Positions 19,186 to 27,675 of a stretch of DNA of 64,000 bases are shown one piece after another (positions within the stretch are counted from its first letter, which is position 1; every line of letters begins with the position of its first letter). The stretch comes from Mycolicibacterium aurum. Lineage in GTDB: Bacteria; Actinomycetota; Actinomycetes; Mycobacteriales; Mycobacteriaceae. The notes under the pieces were generated by a model that searched no databases, was not told where the DNA came from, and was given only the letters and a program-made list of their open reading frames with translations. The translations under genes and the position numbers were made by a program. The stretch covers positions 744,001 to 808,000 of the forward strand of contig LT549889.1 of the NCBI GenBank assembly GCA_900078775.1, in the 5' to 3' direction.

Positions 19186-19202
19186 CACGTGTGCCACGTG
19201 TG
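19186..19202. repeat. Tandem CACGTGTG boxes upstream of sspA
   Basis: CACGTGTG occurs at 19186-19193 and again at 19195-19202, a nine-base period. They lie in the only non-coding gap before sspA (19110-19328). They might be half sites of an operator. No partner protein can be named. Confidence 0.3.
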
Positions 19203-19281
19203 ATCGGATAACGAAGCGGGGCCGGGAGGTGTCGGGCCTACGCGTACGCAGGACTGTCGTACCTGTATGGGATGGTCTCGT

Positions 19282-19296
19282 TGTTGCGTGGCAACA
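19282..19296. promoter_or_regulatory. Perfect inverted repeat before sspA, candidate operator
   Basis: TGTTGC-GTG-GCAACA (19282-19296) is a perfect 6-bp palindrome with a 3-base spacer, ending 32 bases before the sspA ATG. Its position fits an operator over the promoter of sspABCD. DndB proteins are known to repress phosphorothioation operons, so the DGQHR protein next door is a candidate ligand; that link is inference. Confidence 0.4.
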
Positions 19297-19328
19297 CGAA
19301 ATCTTGCGCCGGACGAAATAGGATCTGA

Positions 19329-20492
19329 ATGATGGTCTACCTCGACTACAACGCCTCTACGCCGGTTGACCAGCGTGTTCTGCCGGCGGTGGTAGATGCA
19401 CATCAGGCGTATGCCAACCCTGCTAGCGTCCACCACGGTGCGGGGCAGGAAGCCGGTGAACTCGTCGAAGAGGCTCGAAGCCGTGTCGCGGCGCTCGTGT
19501 CCCGCCCGAGCCAGGACGTTGTTTTTTCCAGTGGGGCGACTGAGGCCGCGGCACTGGGGCTAGTAGGCGTTTTGGTGGGGGCCGTCACGCGGAAGAACGT
19601 GGTCGTCGGAGCTACCGAGCACAAGGCGATTCTCGCTGCGGCCGAGCTCGGTGCCCGTCTCAGCGGAGGAGAAGCTCGAATAGCTCCCGTCGACGAGAAC
19701 GGTGTCGTGAACCTGGCGCGACTAAACGAACTTGTCGACGACTCGGTCGCTGTTGTTGCAGTGATGGCGGCGAACAACGAGACCGGGGTCCTTGGTCCGG
19801 TGTCAGAGGTGGTGGAGCTGACTCGCAACGCGGGAGCGCTCAGCTTCGTCGATGTAACTCAGCTTGCTGGTAAGGGGCAACTTGAGGAGACGGCACGTTG
19901 TGCAGATCTGATGGTGATGAGCAGTCACAAGGTGTACGGCCCGAAAGGTGCGGGAGCGCTTATCGCCAGTCGGTCGGTGCAGAAGGCTATCGTGCCTATC
20001 GCGTCAGGCGGGGGTCAGGAACGGGGCCTCCGTGGCGGGACGCACAACACACCGTCACTCGTTGGCTTCGGTCTCGCCGCGGAACTTGCAATGAAAGAGC
20101 AGGCCGACGACTCAGCAAGAATTGGCGAGTTGGCCACGGAACTTCTGCACGACCTCCAGACTCGTCTCGACGGCGTGTCCGTCAACGGCGGCCAGGTCGA
20201 GCGCCTGCCCAACACGCTCAACCTCCAGTTTGCGGGCGCCGACGCCGAAGCTGTGATGACCTCGATGCCGGCAATTCACGTGTCGGCGGGAAGCGCGTGC
20301 CAATCCGCGGTTCCGATGCCGTCGCACGTCCTGCTGGCAATGGGTCGGAGCGGTACAGCCGCGTCAGAGTCCCTGCGGATCTCCTTGGGTAGACCGACTA
20401 CACGAGATGAGATCAAGCTCGCCGCAGACGCGATAGTGGACTCAGTTAACAGAGTGCGAGACCTGACGGCAGATGGGGAGAAGCGAGCATGA
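19329..20492 (+). CDS. sspA: SspA, cysteine desulfurase for DNA phosphorothioation
   Basis: A 387-aa PLP-dependent cysteine desulfurase of the NifS/IscS type. PLP-binding Lys201 sits in SSHKVYGPKG; the persulfide Cys is in SAGSACQS (Cys324). It takes sulfur from L-cysteine and hands it to the DndC/SspD-type enzyme. It is the first gene of four that overlap by 4, 4 and 8 bases (sspA-sspB-sspC-sspD), exactly the order of known SspABCD loci. Double ATG at 19329/19332, AGGA upstream. GC is higher than in the trio just before it, suggesting separate acquisition. DndA would be an equally valid family label, but the partners make this the Ssp version. Confidence 0.88.
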   Translation: MMVYLDYNASTPVDQRVLPAVVDAHQAYANPASVHHGAGQEAGELVEEARSRVAALVSRPSQDVVFSSGATEAAALGLVGVLVGAVTRKNVVVGATEHKAILAAAELGARLSGGEARIAPVDENGVVNLARLNELVDDSVAVVAVMAANNETGVLGPVSEVVELTRNAGALSFVDVTQLAGKGQLEETARCADLMVMSSHKVYGPKGAGALIASRSVQKAIVPIASGGGQERGLRGGTHNTPSLVGFGLAAELAMKEQADDSARIGELATELLHDLQTRLDGVSVNGGQVERLPNTLNLQFAGADAEAVMTSMPAIHVSAGSACQSAVPMPSHVLLAMGRSGTAASESLRISLGRPTTRDEIKLAADAIVDSVNRVRDLTADGEKRA

Positions 20493-21562
20493 CGCTGGAA
20501 CAGGTCGCGACTCCGACGTTCGCGAACCACCAGACCTTCCATCCGAGGTTCGGCTGGATCAAGAAGGGGTACGACGCGGCCGCGCGTGACCCGAACATCT
20601 TCAACGAGAAGTCTGCCCCGGTCGAACTAGGCGTCGGGAAGAACATGGTTGAGGCCATTCGCTTCTGGGCCTTGGCCACAAAGGTAATAACCCGACGCCC
20701 CCACCCAGACCGCCCCCGGACCTCGGTCTATACACCCACTCGGATCGGGCTTGCTCTGCTCGACGACGGGGTCGGTCTCGACCCTTATCTTGAGGACACA
20801 GCGACCCTATGGATGTTGCATTGGCACGCCATGTCGGACAAAACAATCCTGCCGGTGTGGCGATTGGCTTTCAACGACTTCGGAGCGTTGGAATTCACTG
20901 ACGAGGATCTGCTCAGCTATTGCGTCGAGGAGATTGCGGCAACCACTTGGTCGCCTCCGATGAAAACCAGTGTCCAAAAGGATGTCGACTGTTTGTTGCG
21001 CATGTACTCGCGGCGCGAAACCCAGGGGCGGCAGACCCTCGATGATCTGCTCGATTCGCCGTTTCGTGAGCTTGGGCTGATCCGGCCTTCTGCGGTCAGA
21101 AAAAAGAATTCCTACCGAATGATCAGAGGGGCGAAGCCTACCTTGCCTGCGGTGGCAGTTACGTACGCGTGCCTCGATTTCCTCAGCCGGGAAGTCGACG
21201 GCAGCAAGACGGTGAGCCTGACACGGCTGGCCGCAGACCCGGGTAGTCCGGGGCGCATCATGAAGCTGACTGAGCAGGACATCGCGGACGCAATCGAAGA
21301 ATCGTCCACGGTGGTCGGCCACTTGCGGTTGGCACGGCCAGCGGGCTCGCGGCAGTTAGCAATTGGCGCGCCGCCGGGCGACGCTGCTTTCGAGCTGTTG
21401 GCCGCCCGGCACGCGCAGCGCAGTTCGGCGATACCCACCCTGCCCGACTTTGCGCTTGTCGGTGTTGACGCGACACTGCCGTACCGGTCGGACGACGACA
21501 TCGAGCGTGTGGTTCGCAAGGCAGAGCGTGTTCGACAGCGCGAGAGTGGTGACGCAGCATGA
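20489..21562 (+). CDS. sspB: SspB, DUF4007 protein of the phosphorothioation complex
   Basis: A 357-aa protein with the DUF4007 opening: NHQTFHPRFGWIKKGY (about residues 11-26), then LGVGKNMVEAIRFW. In the Ssp system the DUF4007 protein SspB nicks DNA, giving the single-strand phosphorothioate chemistry typical of Ssp. The start overlaps the stop of sspA by four bases (ATGA) and its own stop overlaps the start of sspC by four. No membrane segments. The C-terminus is charged. The assignment rests on the N-terminal signature plus gene order. Confidence 0.82.
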   Translation: MTLEQVATPTFANHQTFHPRFGWIKKGYDAAARDPNIFNEKSAPVELGVGKNMVEAIRFWALATKVITRRPHPDRPRTSVYTPTRIGLALLDDGVGLDPYLEDTATLWMLHWHAMSDKTILPVWRLAFNDFGALEFTDEDLLSYCVEEIAATTWSPPMKTSVQKDVDCLLRMYSRRETQGRQTLDDLLDSPFRELGLIRPSAVRKKNSYRMIRGAKPTLPAVAVTYACLDFLSREVDGSKTVSLTRLAADPGSPGRIMKLTEQDIADAIEESSTVVGHLRLARPAGSRQLAIGAPPGDAAFELLAARHAQRSSAIPTLPDFALVGVDATLPYRSDDDIERVVRKAERVRQRESGDAA

Positions 21563-24500
21563 CAATGGTTCTCGCGGATTTCGTTAAGACGGTCAGCCGA
21601 TTCAGCAGGTCGGCCAATGTTGAGCGTGATCACGGTGGCGCGGCGATCGACGGATATGTCCCGACTGGTCGCGCCCTCGACGTGATCTCTCGATTCGCGG
21701 CGGGCCTTCAGGACCCGGCGGCGGGTCGTGCGTTCTCCATCACGGGTCCGCACGGCGGTGGAAAGTCTTCGCTTGCTGTGTTCTTGGATGGTCTTATGGC
21801 AGCGCCCACAACTCCTGAATTCAAGACTGCCCATTCCATTCTTGAGTCCATCGATCCCGCGGTGGACGCGGCGGTGCGGGCCGGCACGCGATCGGTCAAG
21901 GCTGGACGGCAAGGGTTCATCCGCGCGTACGCCACTGCCCGAAACGAATCCGTGGCGTCCACCATTGCTCGCGCTCTGCATGCCGGAGTGACCCGTCAGC
22001 TCGGCAAGGACCAGGACCTTGTGCCCTCCGGCTTCTCGTCGATCAAGATGGCGCCAAGCACAACAGAGATCAGCGAGTGCATTCGTCGGGTGACGGACAG
22101 ACAGCCAGTGCTACTCGTCATCGATGAGTTCGGCAAGAACCTCGAGTACTTCGCGACCAGCGGCTCGGAGGGGGATCCTTTTCTGCTCCAGGAACTCGCG
22201 GAAATGACCCAAGGGGCGGATGCCGTACCTCTGGTGATCATTACCATGCAGCATCTTTCGTTCGACGAGTACGTCCAGGACAGTTCAACGGCACGGCGCC
22301 GTGAATGGTCAAAGGTTCAGGGCCGTTTCCAGGACATCCCTTATGTCGAAACCCCAGCCCAGTCACGTCGATTGATCGCTAGAGCGTTGGACCAGGACGC
22401 GGTGTTGCGGCGCGCCGCAGACGACTGGCTGTCGGACAACCGCGCCGCTCTGGAAACGCACGGCTTGCGGGACATTGCAGATGACGCCGCACCGGCCATG
22501 CCGCTTCACCCGCTCGCGCTCGCGGTTCTCCCGGAGTTGTGTAGCCGCTACGGGCAGAACGAGCGCACTCTCTTCTCCTTTGTCACTGGAGCCGAGCCGA
22601 CTGCGCTGCCACGTTACTTGGCGTCGACGGAATGGAATCGTGGGAAGCCGCTTCCTCTCGTCGGACTTGATCGCCTCTACGACTATTTCCTGGAGTCGTC
22701 GAGCAGCATGATCGGCGTTGCCGATGGTGTCAGCCGTTGGATGGAGATCGAAACCAGGATTCGGGACAGCGCCGGCCTAAATGCAGATCAGCTCAAGACA
22801 CTGAAGACGATCGGCCTCCTCAACCTCATCTCGAGCGGCGGTCGGGTTAGAGCTTCTCGCCCGCTGATCGAGCTTGCGCTGACACCGGAAGTCGGTGGCA
22901 AGGACGAGGTCGAAAGGGTGCTTTCGTCCCTTGTCGAGTCTGGTCTCATTACATATCGAGCATTCTCCGACGAGTACCGGATCTGGCAAGGTTCCGATTA
23001 CAACCTGCGCCGTGTCATCGACGGTTCGCGTCAGGAGTTCCAGCGTGCTTCGCTCGCGGACCTCCTGCGAGAAGCAGTCATTCTCGAACCGCTTGTTGCG
23101 GGACGCCACAGTCAGCGAACCGGTGTTCTACGGGTGTTCGGCAGGCGGTTCATCGATACGCCGACGCTCGAGGAGCTCGATGCCGTCGACCCGGCGTGGG
23201 ACGGTGTCGTGTATTACGTCGCGGACCCGAACACAGATCTTGAGTCCCTGCCCACCCCAGACGATGGACGGCCCGCGGTCTACGTCGTGCCCGCAGACAT
23301 CATAACGGCGCGCGACGCGGCGATTGAGGCCGCTGCACTCCAGTCAGCGCTGAAGCGTGCGGAAGTAGAGGGTGCTGACTGGGTGGCCCAGCGTGAGCTC
23401 GTGGAACGGGCATCGGATGCTCAACAACGTCTCCAGGCGGTCATCGGAGAGACCTGGGATTCAAAAGCCGAATGGGTCCTTGCGGGCTCAACCGCAATCT
23501 TGGATGCCCGGCTCGGGTTGTCGTCGCTGCTGTCGGATGTGTCGGACCAGGCCTACTCGCGTACTCCACGGGTAGCCAACGAGATGATTGCTCGTCGGGA
23601 GCTCACCAGCCAGGGAGCGAAAGCGCGCCGATTCCTCACCGATGCCCTGCTTGCACACCCAGATACTGAGGCATTCGGTATCGACGGGTACGGACCCGAG
23701 CGTGCTGTCTACGAGGCCGTGTTCCGCAAGACCGGGATCCACCGCCGTGACGAAAAAGGAATGTGGACTCTCCAGGCCCCGAACGACAGGATCTGGAAGC
23801 CCGCTTGGTCGGCAATGAACGCTGCGTTCGACAGCGCAAGTGATGGCCGGGTCAATCTGGTTGAGGTCCGTGACAGGCTGGTGCTACCACCCATCGGGTT
23901 GAAGGACGGCATCATTCCGTTGCTCCTCATCGCGAGCCTGACGCAGCGGAGCGACGAGATTGCGCTGTACGAACACGGCAGTCTCGTGCTTGCTCTTGAC
24001 GATGCGGTTGCCGAGCGTCTGACGAAGAACCTGGGGCACTTCTCGATCAAGAACACCCAAACACGTGGGGCAAAGCGCGCAGTTGTCATCGAGAGCCTCG
24101 TGGAGAAACTGGGCATCAGCACTCGCGGGCACGCTGCCGCGCCAACATTTTTGAATGTGGCGACAGCCTTGTTCAGGGAACTCAGGGTCCTTCCGCCGTT
24201 CGCGCAGAAGACCATACATAACCTGTCATCGGAGGCTGTCGCCGTTCGCGCGGCGTTTCATCAGGCATCAGAACCCGACGTTCTGTTGTTCCAGACCCTG
24301 CCATCCATCTTCGGTATGGACCCGTTCCACGGCCGCGGCAAAGCAGATAGGCAGGCCGCAGACCAGTTCGCCGGCAGTCTGGCTAGCGCGATTCGAGAGC
24401 TCCGCAGTGCATACCCGGATCTGTTGAACAGCGTCCGTGAGCGGTTGGCGCAGGCCACCTCCACACGAGGAGATCTCGCTGGGGTTCGGAGCGCGTTGGC

Positions 24501-25020
24501 CGCCGACGCTATGCGGCTCGATGGCCACGTCTTGGAGCCGAGACTGCGAGCCTTCGTCGGCGCACTTGCTCGGCCCAACGATGTCGTTGACAATCAATCG
24601 TGGCTCGAGAATGTGGCGATGGTGGTCTGCGAAGGGCAGGCACCTCGCGTATGGACCGACGATATGGCCAACAGGTTCCCAATGCGGGTCGCAGAGCTCG
24701 GCGGGGCACTTCGTAGGACGCTTGCTCTGCTGCATGAGCGATTGGCTTCGAACGTGGAGTTCGGCTACTCAGTCAGCCGAATGACGCTTACCCGCCCGGA
24801 CGGAACCGAATCGATAGAGCTGCTGTCTCTGACCGAGCATGAGAAGGCTGCAATCGACGGCCCCTTCGAGAAGCTGCTTGATGCGTTGGTGAAGTCCGGC
24901 GTCTCGCGCTCGGCGGCTTGTCGGATGCTCATGGCAAGGTTGGCTGCAGAGCAGGAGGTGGCCCAGGACAGCACCCGGGTCACAGAGATCCCTAGCAGGG
25001 AGGAACAACGTTATGGGTGA
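21559..25020 (+). CDS. sspC: SspC, large P-loop ATPase of the phosphorothioation complex
   Basis: A 1153-aa ATPase. The Walker A GPHGGGKSS is at 63-71 and a Walker B VLLVIDEFGK at 184-193, so the nucleotide-binding core is N-terminal. The long remainder is mostly helical, with a winged-helix-like stretch around 430-490. SspC is the ATPase that joins SspB and SspD in single-strand DNA phosphorothioation. The protein is longer than many SspC proteins and also recalls BrxC/PglY-type ATPases, a possible alternative label if the gene were found alone. It overlaps sspB by 4 bases and sspD by 8. Confidence 0.8.
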   Translation: MTMVLADFVKTVSRFSRSANVERDHGGAAIDGYVPTGRALDVISRFAAGLQDPAAGRAFSITGPHGGGKSSLAVFLDGLMAAPTTPEFKTAHSILESIDPAVDAAVRAGTRSVKAGRQGFIRAYATARNESVASTIARALHAGVTRQLGKDQDLVPSGFSSIKMAPSTTEISECIRRVTDRQPVLLVIDEFGKNLEYFATSGSEGDPFLLQELAEMTQGADAVPLVIITMQHLSFDEYVQDSSTARRREWSKVQGRFQDIPYVETPAQSRRLIARALDQDAVLRRAADDWLSDNRAALETHGLRDIADDAAPAMPLHPLALAVLPELCSRYGQNERTLFSFVTGAEPTALPRYLASTEWNRGKPLPLVGLDRLYDYFLESSSSMIGVADGVSRWMEIETRIRDSAGLNADQLKTLKTIGLLNLISSGGRVRASRPLIELALTPEVGGKDEVERVLSSLVESGLITYRAFSDEYRIWQGSDYNLRRVIDGSRQEFQRASLADLLREAVILEPLVAGRHSQRTGVLRVFGRRFIDTPTLEELDAVDPAWDGVVYYVADPNTDLESLPTPDDGRPAVYVVPADIITARDAAIEAAALQSALKRAEVEGADWVAQRELVERASDAQQRLQAVIGETWDSKAEWVLAGSTAILDARLGLSSLLSDVSDQAYSRTPRVANEMIARRELTSQGAKARRFLTDALLAHPDTEAFGIDGYGPERAVYEAVFRKTGIHRRDEKGMWTLQAPNDRIWKPAWSAMNAAFDSASDGRVNLVEVRDRLVLPPIGLKDGIIPLLLIASLTQRSDEIALYEHGSLVLALDDAVAERLTKNLGHFSIKNTQTRGAKRAVVIESLVEKLGISTRGHAAAPTFLNVATALFRELRVLPPFAQKTIHNLSSEAVAVRAAFHQASEPDVLLFQTLPSIFGMDPFHGRGKADRQAADQFAGSLASAIRELRSAYPDLLNSVRERLAQATSTRGDLAGVRSALAADAMRLDGHVLEPRLRAFVGALARPNDVVDNQSWLENVAMVVCEGQAPRVWTDDMANRFPMRVAELGGALRRTLALLHERLASNVEFGYSVSRMTLTRPDGTESIELLSLTEHEKAAIDGPFEKLLDALVKSGVSRSAACRMLMARLAAEQEVAQDSTRVTEIPSREEQRYG

Positions 25021-25858
25021 GGTCCGTCATATCTGCGGCATCAGCGGCGGTAAGGATTCGAGCGCACTAGCGGTATACATGCGTGATCGGGTGCCCGAGA
25101 TGGAGTATTTCTTTTGCGACACCGGAGCCGAGCTACCGGAGACCTATGAATACCTGGACCGGCTTGAAACGGCCTTGGGCAAGCCCATCGCACGCCTGAA
25201 CGCCAGGAAGGGTTTTGACCATTGGTTTGAGGTCTACCGGGGGACGCTTCCATCTCCGCAGATGCGGTGGTGCACCAAGAAAATGAAGATCGAACCCCTC
25301 GAAGAGTGGATCGGCGACGCTCACGCGGTCTCGTACGTCGCCATCCGGGCGGACGAGGCTGGGCGTAAAGGATATGTAAGCACTAAGCCGAATATCCGCA
25401 CGGTCCTGCCGTTCGTGGAAGACAACATCGACCACGATGGAGTGCTCCGGATCCTTGACGAAGCCGGCATCGGGCTCCCAAAGTATTACGAGTGGCGGAC
25501 TCGATCTGGTTGCTACTTCTGCTTTTATCAGCGCAAAGCCGAGTGGGTCGGCCTCGCGGACAAGCATCCCGACCTGCTCCAGCGTGCGATTGCCATCGAA
25601 GCGAAGGTACGTCAAGACGCTGGCGCAGACGGTGACGCCTCTTTCGGCGAGTATGCGATGAAGGGACGCCAGTACACCTGGTCGGGCGGCGAGTCTTTGC
25701 CTGAGCTCGTCGCACGTCGCGAGGAGATCTTGGTGCGCCACGCTGACGCGCAGGAGCAGGCGAAGAAGCGAAAGAAGAATCGGCCCGTTTGGGAGGTTCT
25801 CGGCGACGCGCTCGACGACGACGACGATTCGGTGCAGTGCACGGTCTGCGCGCTGTGA
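25013..25858 (+). CDS. sspD: SspD, PAPS-reductase-like sulfur-insertion enzyme
   Basis: A 281-aa ATP-pyrophosphatase of the PAPS reductase/DndC family. The PP-loop is SGGKDS at residues 11-16. Cys87 (RWCTKK), Cys167 and Cys170 (GCYFC), and Cys276 and Cys279 (CTVC at the extreme C-terminus) are placed to hold a 4Fe-4S cluster as in DndC. It activates the DNA backbone with ATP and accepts sulfur from SspA. It is the last gene of the overlapping operon. The methyltransferase gene begins 311 bases later with its own leader. Confidence 0.87.
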   Translation: MGEVRHICGISGGKDSSALAVYMRDRVPEMEYFFCDTGAELPETYEYLDRLETALGKPIARLNARKGFDHWFEVYRGTLPSPQMRWCTKKMKIEPLEEWIGDAHAVSYVAIRADEAGRKGYVSTKPNIRTVLPFVEDNIDHDGVLRILDEAGIGLPKYYEWRTRSGCYFCFYQRKAEWVGLADKHPDLLQRAIAIEAKVRQDAGADGDASFGEYAMKGRQYTWSGGESLPELVARREEILVRHADAQEQAKKRKKNRPVWEVLGDALDDDDDSVQCTVCAL

Positions 25859-26169
25859 TATTGGATTGCTTTCTGTGGTGATAGTTGATGCCCGGTTATC
25901 GCGCGGCACTGATTTCGTGTGTAACAAATGCACCGCCATTCGGCGGGCCGGCGAATGCCCACAGACTAGTGGTGGATCACTCAGCACTGACGGTAACAAG
26001 CGGTCGTGCGTCTCGCGCGGCCTTAAGTCAACCAGTCCGAGGATTTGACCGGCTGGGTGCAGGATTCCGATGATCGCTCACGCTGTCGCGGTAATCGTGC
26101 GGACCGGTTATGAGGAGCTGTGTTCTCCAGCGGCGCACGGTGACTCTGTGGACTCCGAAGGGTGCGTCG
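25859..26169. other. Intergenic region between sspD and the methyltransferase gene
   Basis: A 311-base gap with several short open frames but none with a ribosome binding site. The methyltransferase frame extends back to 26110, but that part (with CVLQRRTVTLW) does not look like the family start. The gap probably holds a separate promoter, so the methyltransferase and HEPN genes may be controlled independently of sspABCD. Confidence 0.4.
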
Positions 26170-27606
26170 ATGGGTGTCGATGAATGGCAGAGCGCCCGAG
26201 CACGTACCGCCATCGGTAGAGGCGATCTTTCGATGCCGTTACGCCATGCGCTCCGGGACCGGGTCATCGAAACGGCAAGCACCCTCCTTGACTACGGTTG
26301 TGGCCGTGGCCAAGACGTTGCGCGGCTGAGGAAGATGGGATTCAAAGTCCACGGCTGGGATCCGCATTTCGCGCCGGACGAGCCACTCGTGGAACGTGAC
26401 ATCGTCCTGTTGACGTACGTCCTGAACGTCATCGAAAATGCGGATGAGCGTCGCGAGACTCTGCGCAGGGCATGGCAGCTCGCGAAAAGGACGTTGGTGG
26501 TGTCGTGCCGGTTGGCCTGGGAACTGAGTTCCGTTAAAGGATCTGAATCAGCTGATGGAATAGTCACGAGCCGCAACACCTTTCAACGCTTCTTCAAACC
26601 GCGGGAGATACGCGAGCTTGTCGAAGAAGTTACAGGGCAACGGTGTGTGTCCCCGGTTCCCGGCATGGTCTACGTGTTCCGCCGCGACGAAGACCGATTC
26701 TCGTACTTGGCGCGGGATTCGATCGCTGATTTCGAATGGACCGAAAGCAGCGACTACGCGTCAGCTATTGCGGAGGTCGTCGCCTTCGCTGAGAAGCGTG
26801 GCCGTCCGCCTCTGTTTGAGGAGATACCCGACCAGCTGCTTCCTCAGCTCGGAACATTGTCCCGTCGCACCCTGTTGGACGTGATCAGCAAGGGAGCATC
26901 GCCGGAACGAGTGGCGGAAGGGCTCCGACGCTCAACGTTGGATACCTTGCTGTATCTCGGGACCTCGATTTTCAACGGCCGTGCTCCGTTGAACGCGCTG
27001 CCCATTGGTGTACAGGCGGATATCAAGCACTGCTTCAGCAGCTATCGCGAGGCGTGCGCAAGAGCGGATCGATTGCTTGCGAAGATCCGAGACGACACCT
27101 ATATCCGTGGGGCGATGCAGAATTCGCCTGGCAAGCTGACGGCGACAGCGCTGTACGTGCACCGGCGTGCAGTGCCAAAAATACCCGTCGTACTTCGTCT
27201 ATACGAATATTGTGGATTTGTGGCAGCCGGCCGCCCGGACGGGTGGAACATCCTTAGACTCGACCATCGGGGGCGCCGTGTGTCGTGGTCGTCCTATCCC
27301 GACTTCGATGCGAATCCACACCCGACGCTCGATTGGGCATACGGTGTCGAAATGTCCTCGCTAGAGGCCAACTACCAATCTTTCGGCAAGCGTGAGAACA
27401 GGCCGCTTCTGCACCGAAAAGAGGAGTTCCTCGACCCCGATGATCCCGATGTACCCAAGTACCGGCGCTTAACCCGCGCAGAGGTCCGTGCTGGCCTGTA
27501 TCAGAACCCCACCTTGATTGGCCTTGAGAAAGGCTGGGAGGTAGAGCTTGAACGCTGCGGCGTGCAACTTCGGGGTCATCGCATAGTGAAGCGGAACCTG
27601 GCGTGA
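26170..27606 (+). CDS. DNA phosphorothioation-associated putative methyltransferase
   Basis: A 478-aa protein when started at ATG 26170 (GAAGGG about 9 bases upstream). The SAM-binding motif I is LLDYGCGRGQD at residues 39-49, followed by the acidic end of strand 2 (HGWDPHF) and LTYVLNVIEN. The rest matches the general layout of the methyltransferase-like family that accompanies dnd and ssp loci, whose target is not established. It is followed 69 bases later by the HEPN gene and may form a two-gene unit with it. The frame is open from 26110, so a 498-aa form cannot be excluded. Confidence 0.8.
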   Translation: MGVDEWQSARARTAIGRGDLSMPLRHALRDRVIETASTLLDYGCGRGQDVARLRKMGFKVHGWDPHFAPDEPLVERDIVLLTYVLNVIENADERRETLRRAWQLAKRTLVVSCRLAWELSSVKGSESADGIVTSRNTFQRFFKPREIRELVEEVTGQRCVSPVPGMVYVFRRDEDRFSYLARDSIADFEWTESSDYASAIAEVVAFAEKRGRPPLFEEIPDQLLPQLGTLSRRTLLDVISKGASPERVAEGLRRSTLDTLLYLGTSIFNGRAPLNALPIGVQADIKHCFSSYREACARADRLLAKIRDDTYIRGAMQNSPGKLTATALYVHRRAVPKIPVVLRLYEYCGFVAAGRPDGWNILRLDHRGRRVSWSSYPDFDANPHPTLDWAYGVEMSSLEANYQSFGKRENRPLLHRKEEFLDPDDPDVPKYRRLTRAEVRAGLYQNPTLIGLEKGWEVELERCGVQLRGHRIVKRNLA

Positions 27607-27675
27607 CCGGGGCCTTTGCTCCGGGGCACACGTGTTCGGGTCCGTGCGGATCGTCAAGTTGAGGAAGAAATAAGG

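Noticed and set aside
19329..25858. Calling the locus DndABCDE
   Set aside because: No DndD (SMC-like) or DndE is present; DUF4007 plus a large P-loop ATPase between the desulfurase and the PAPS-reductase-like gene is the Ssp arrangement.
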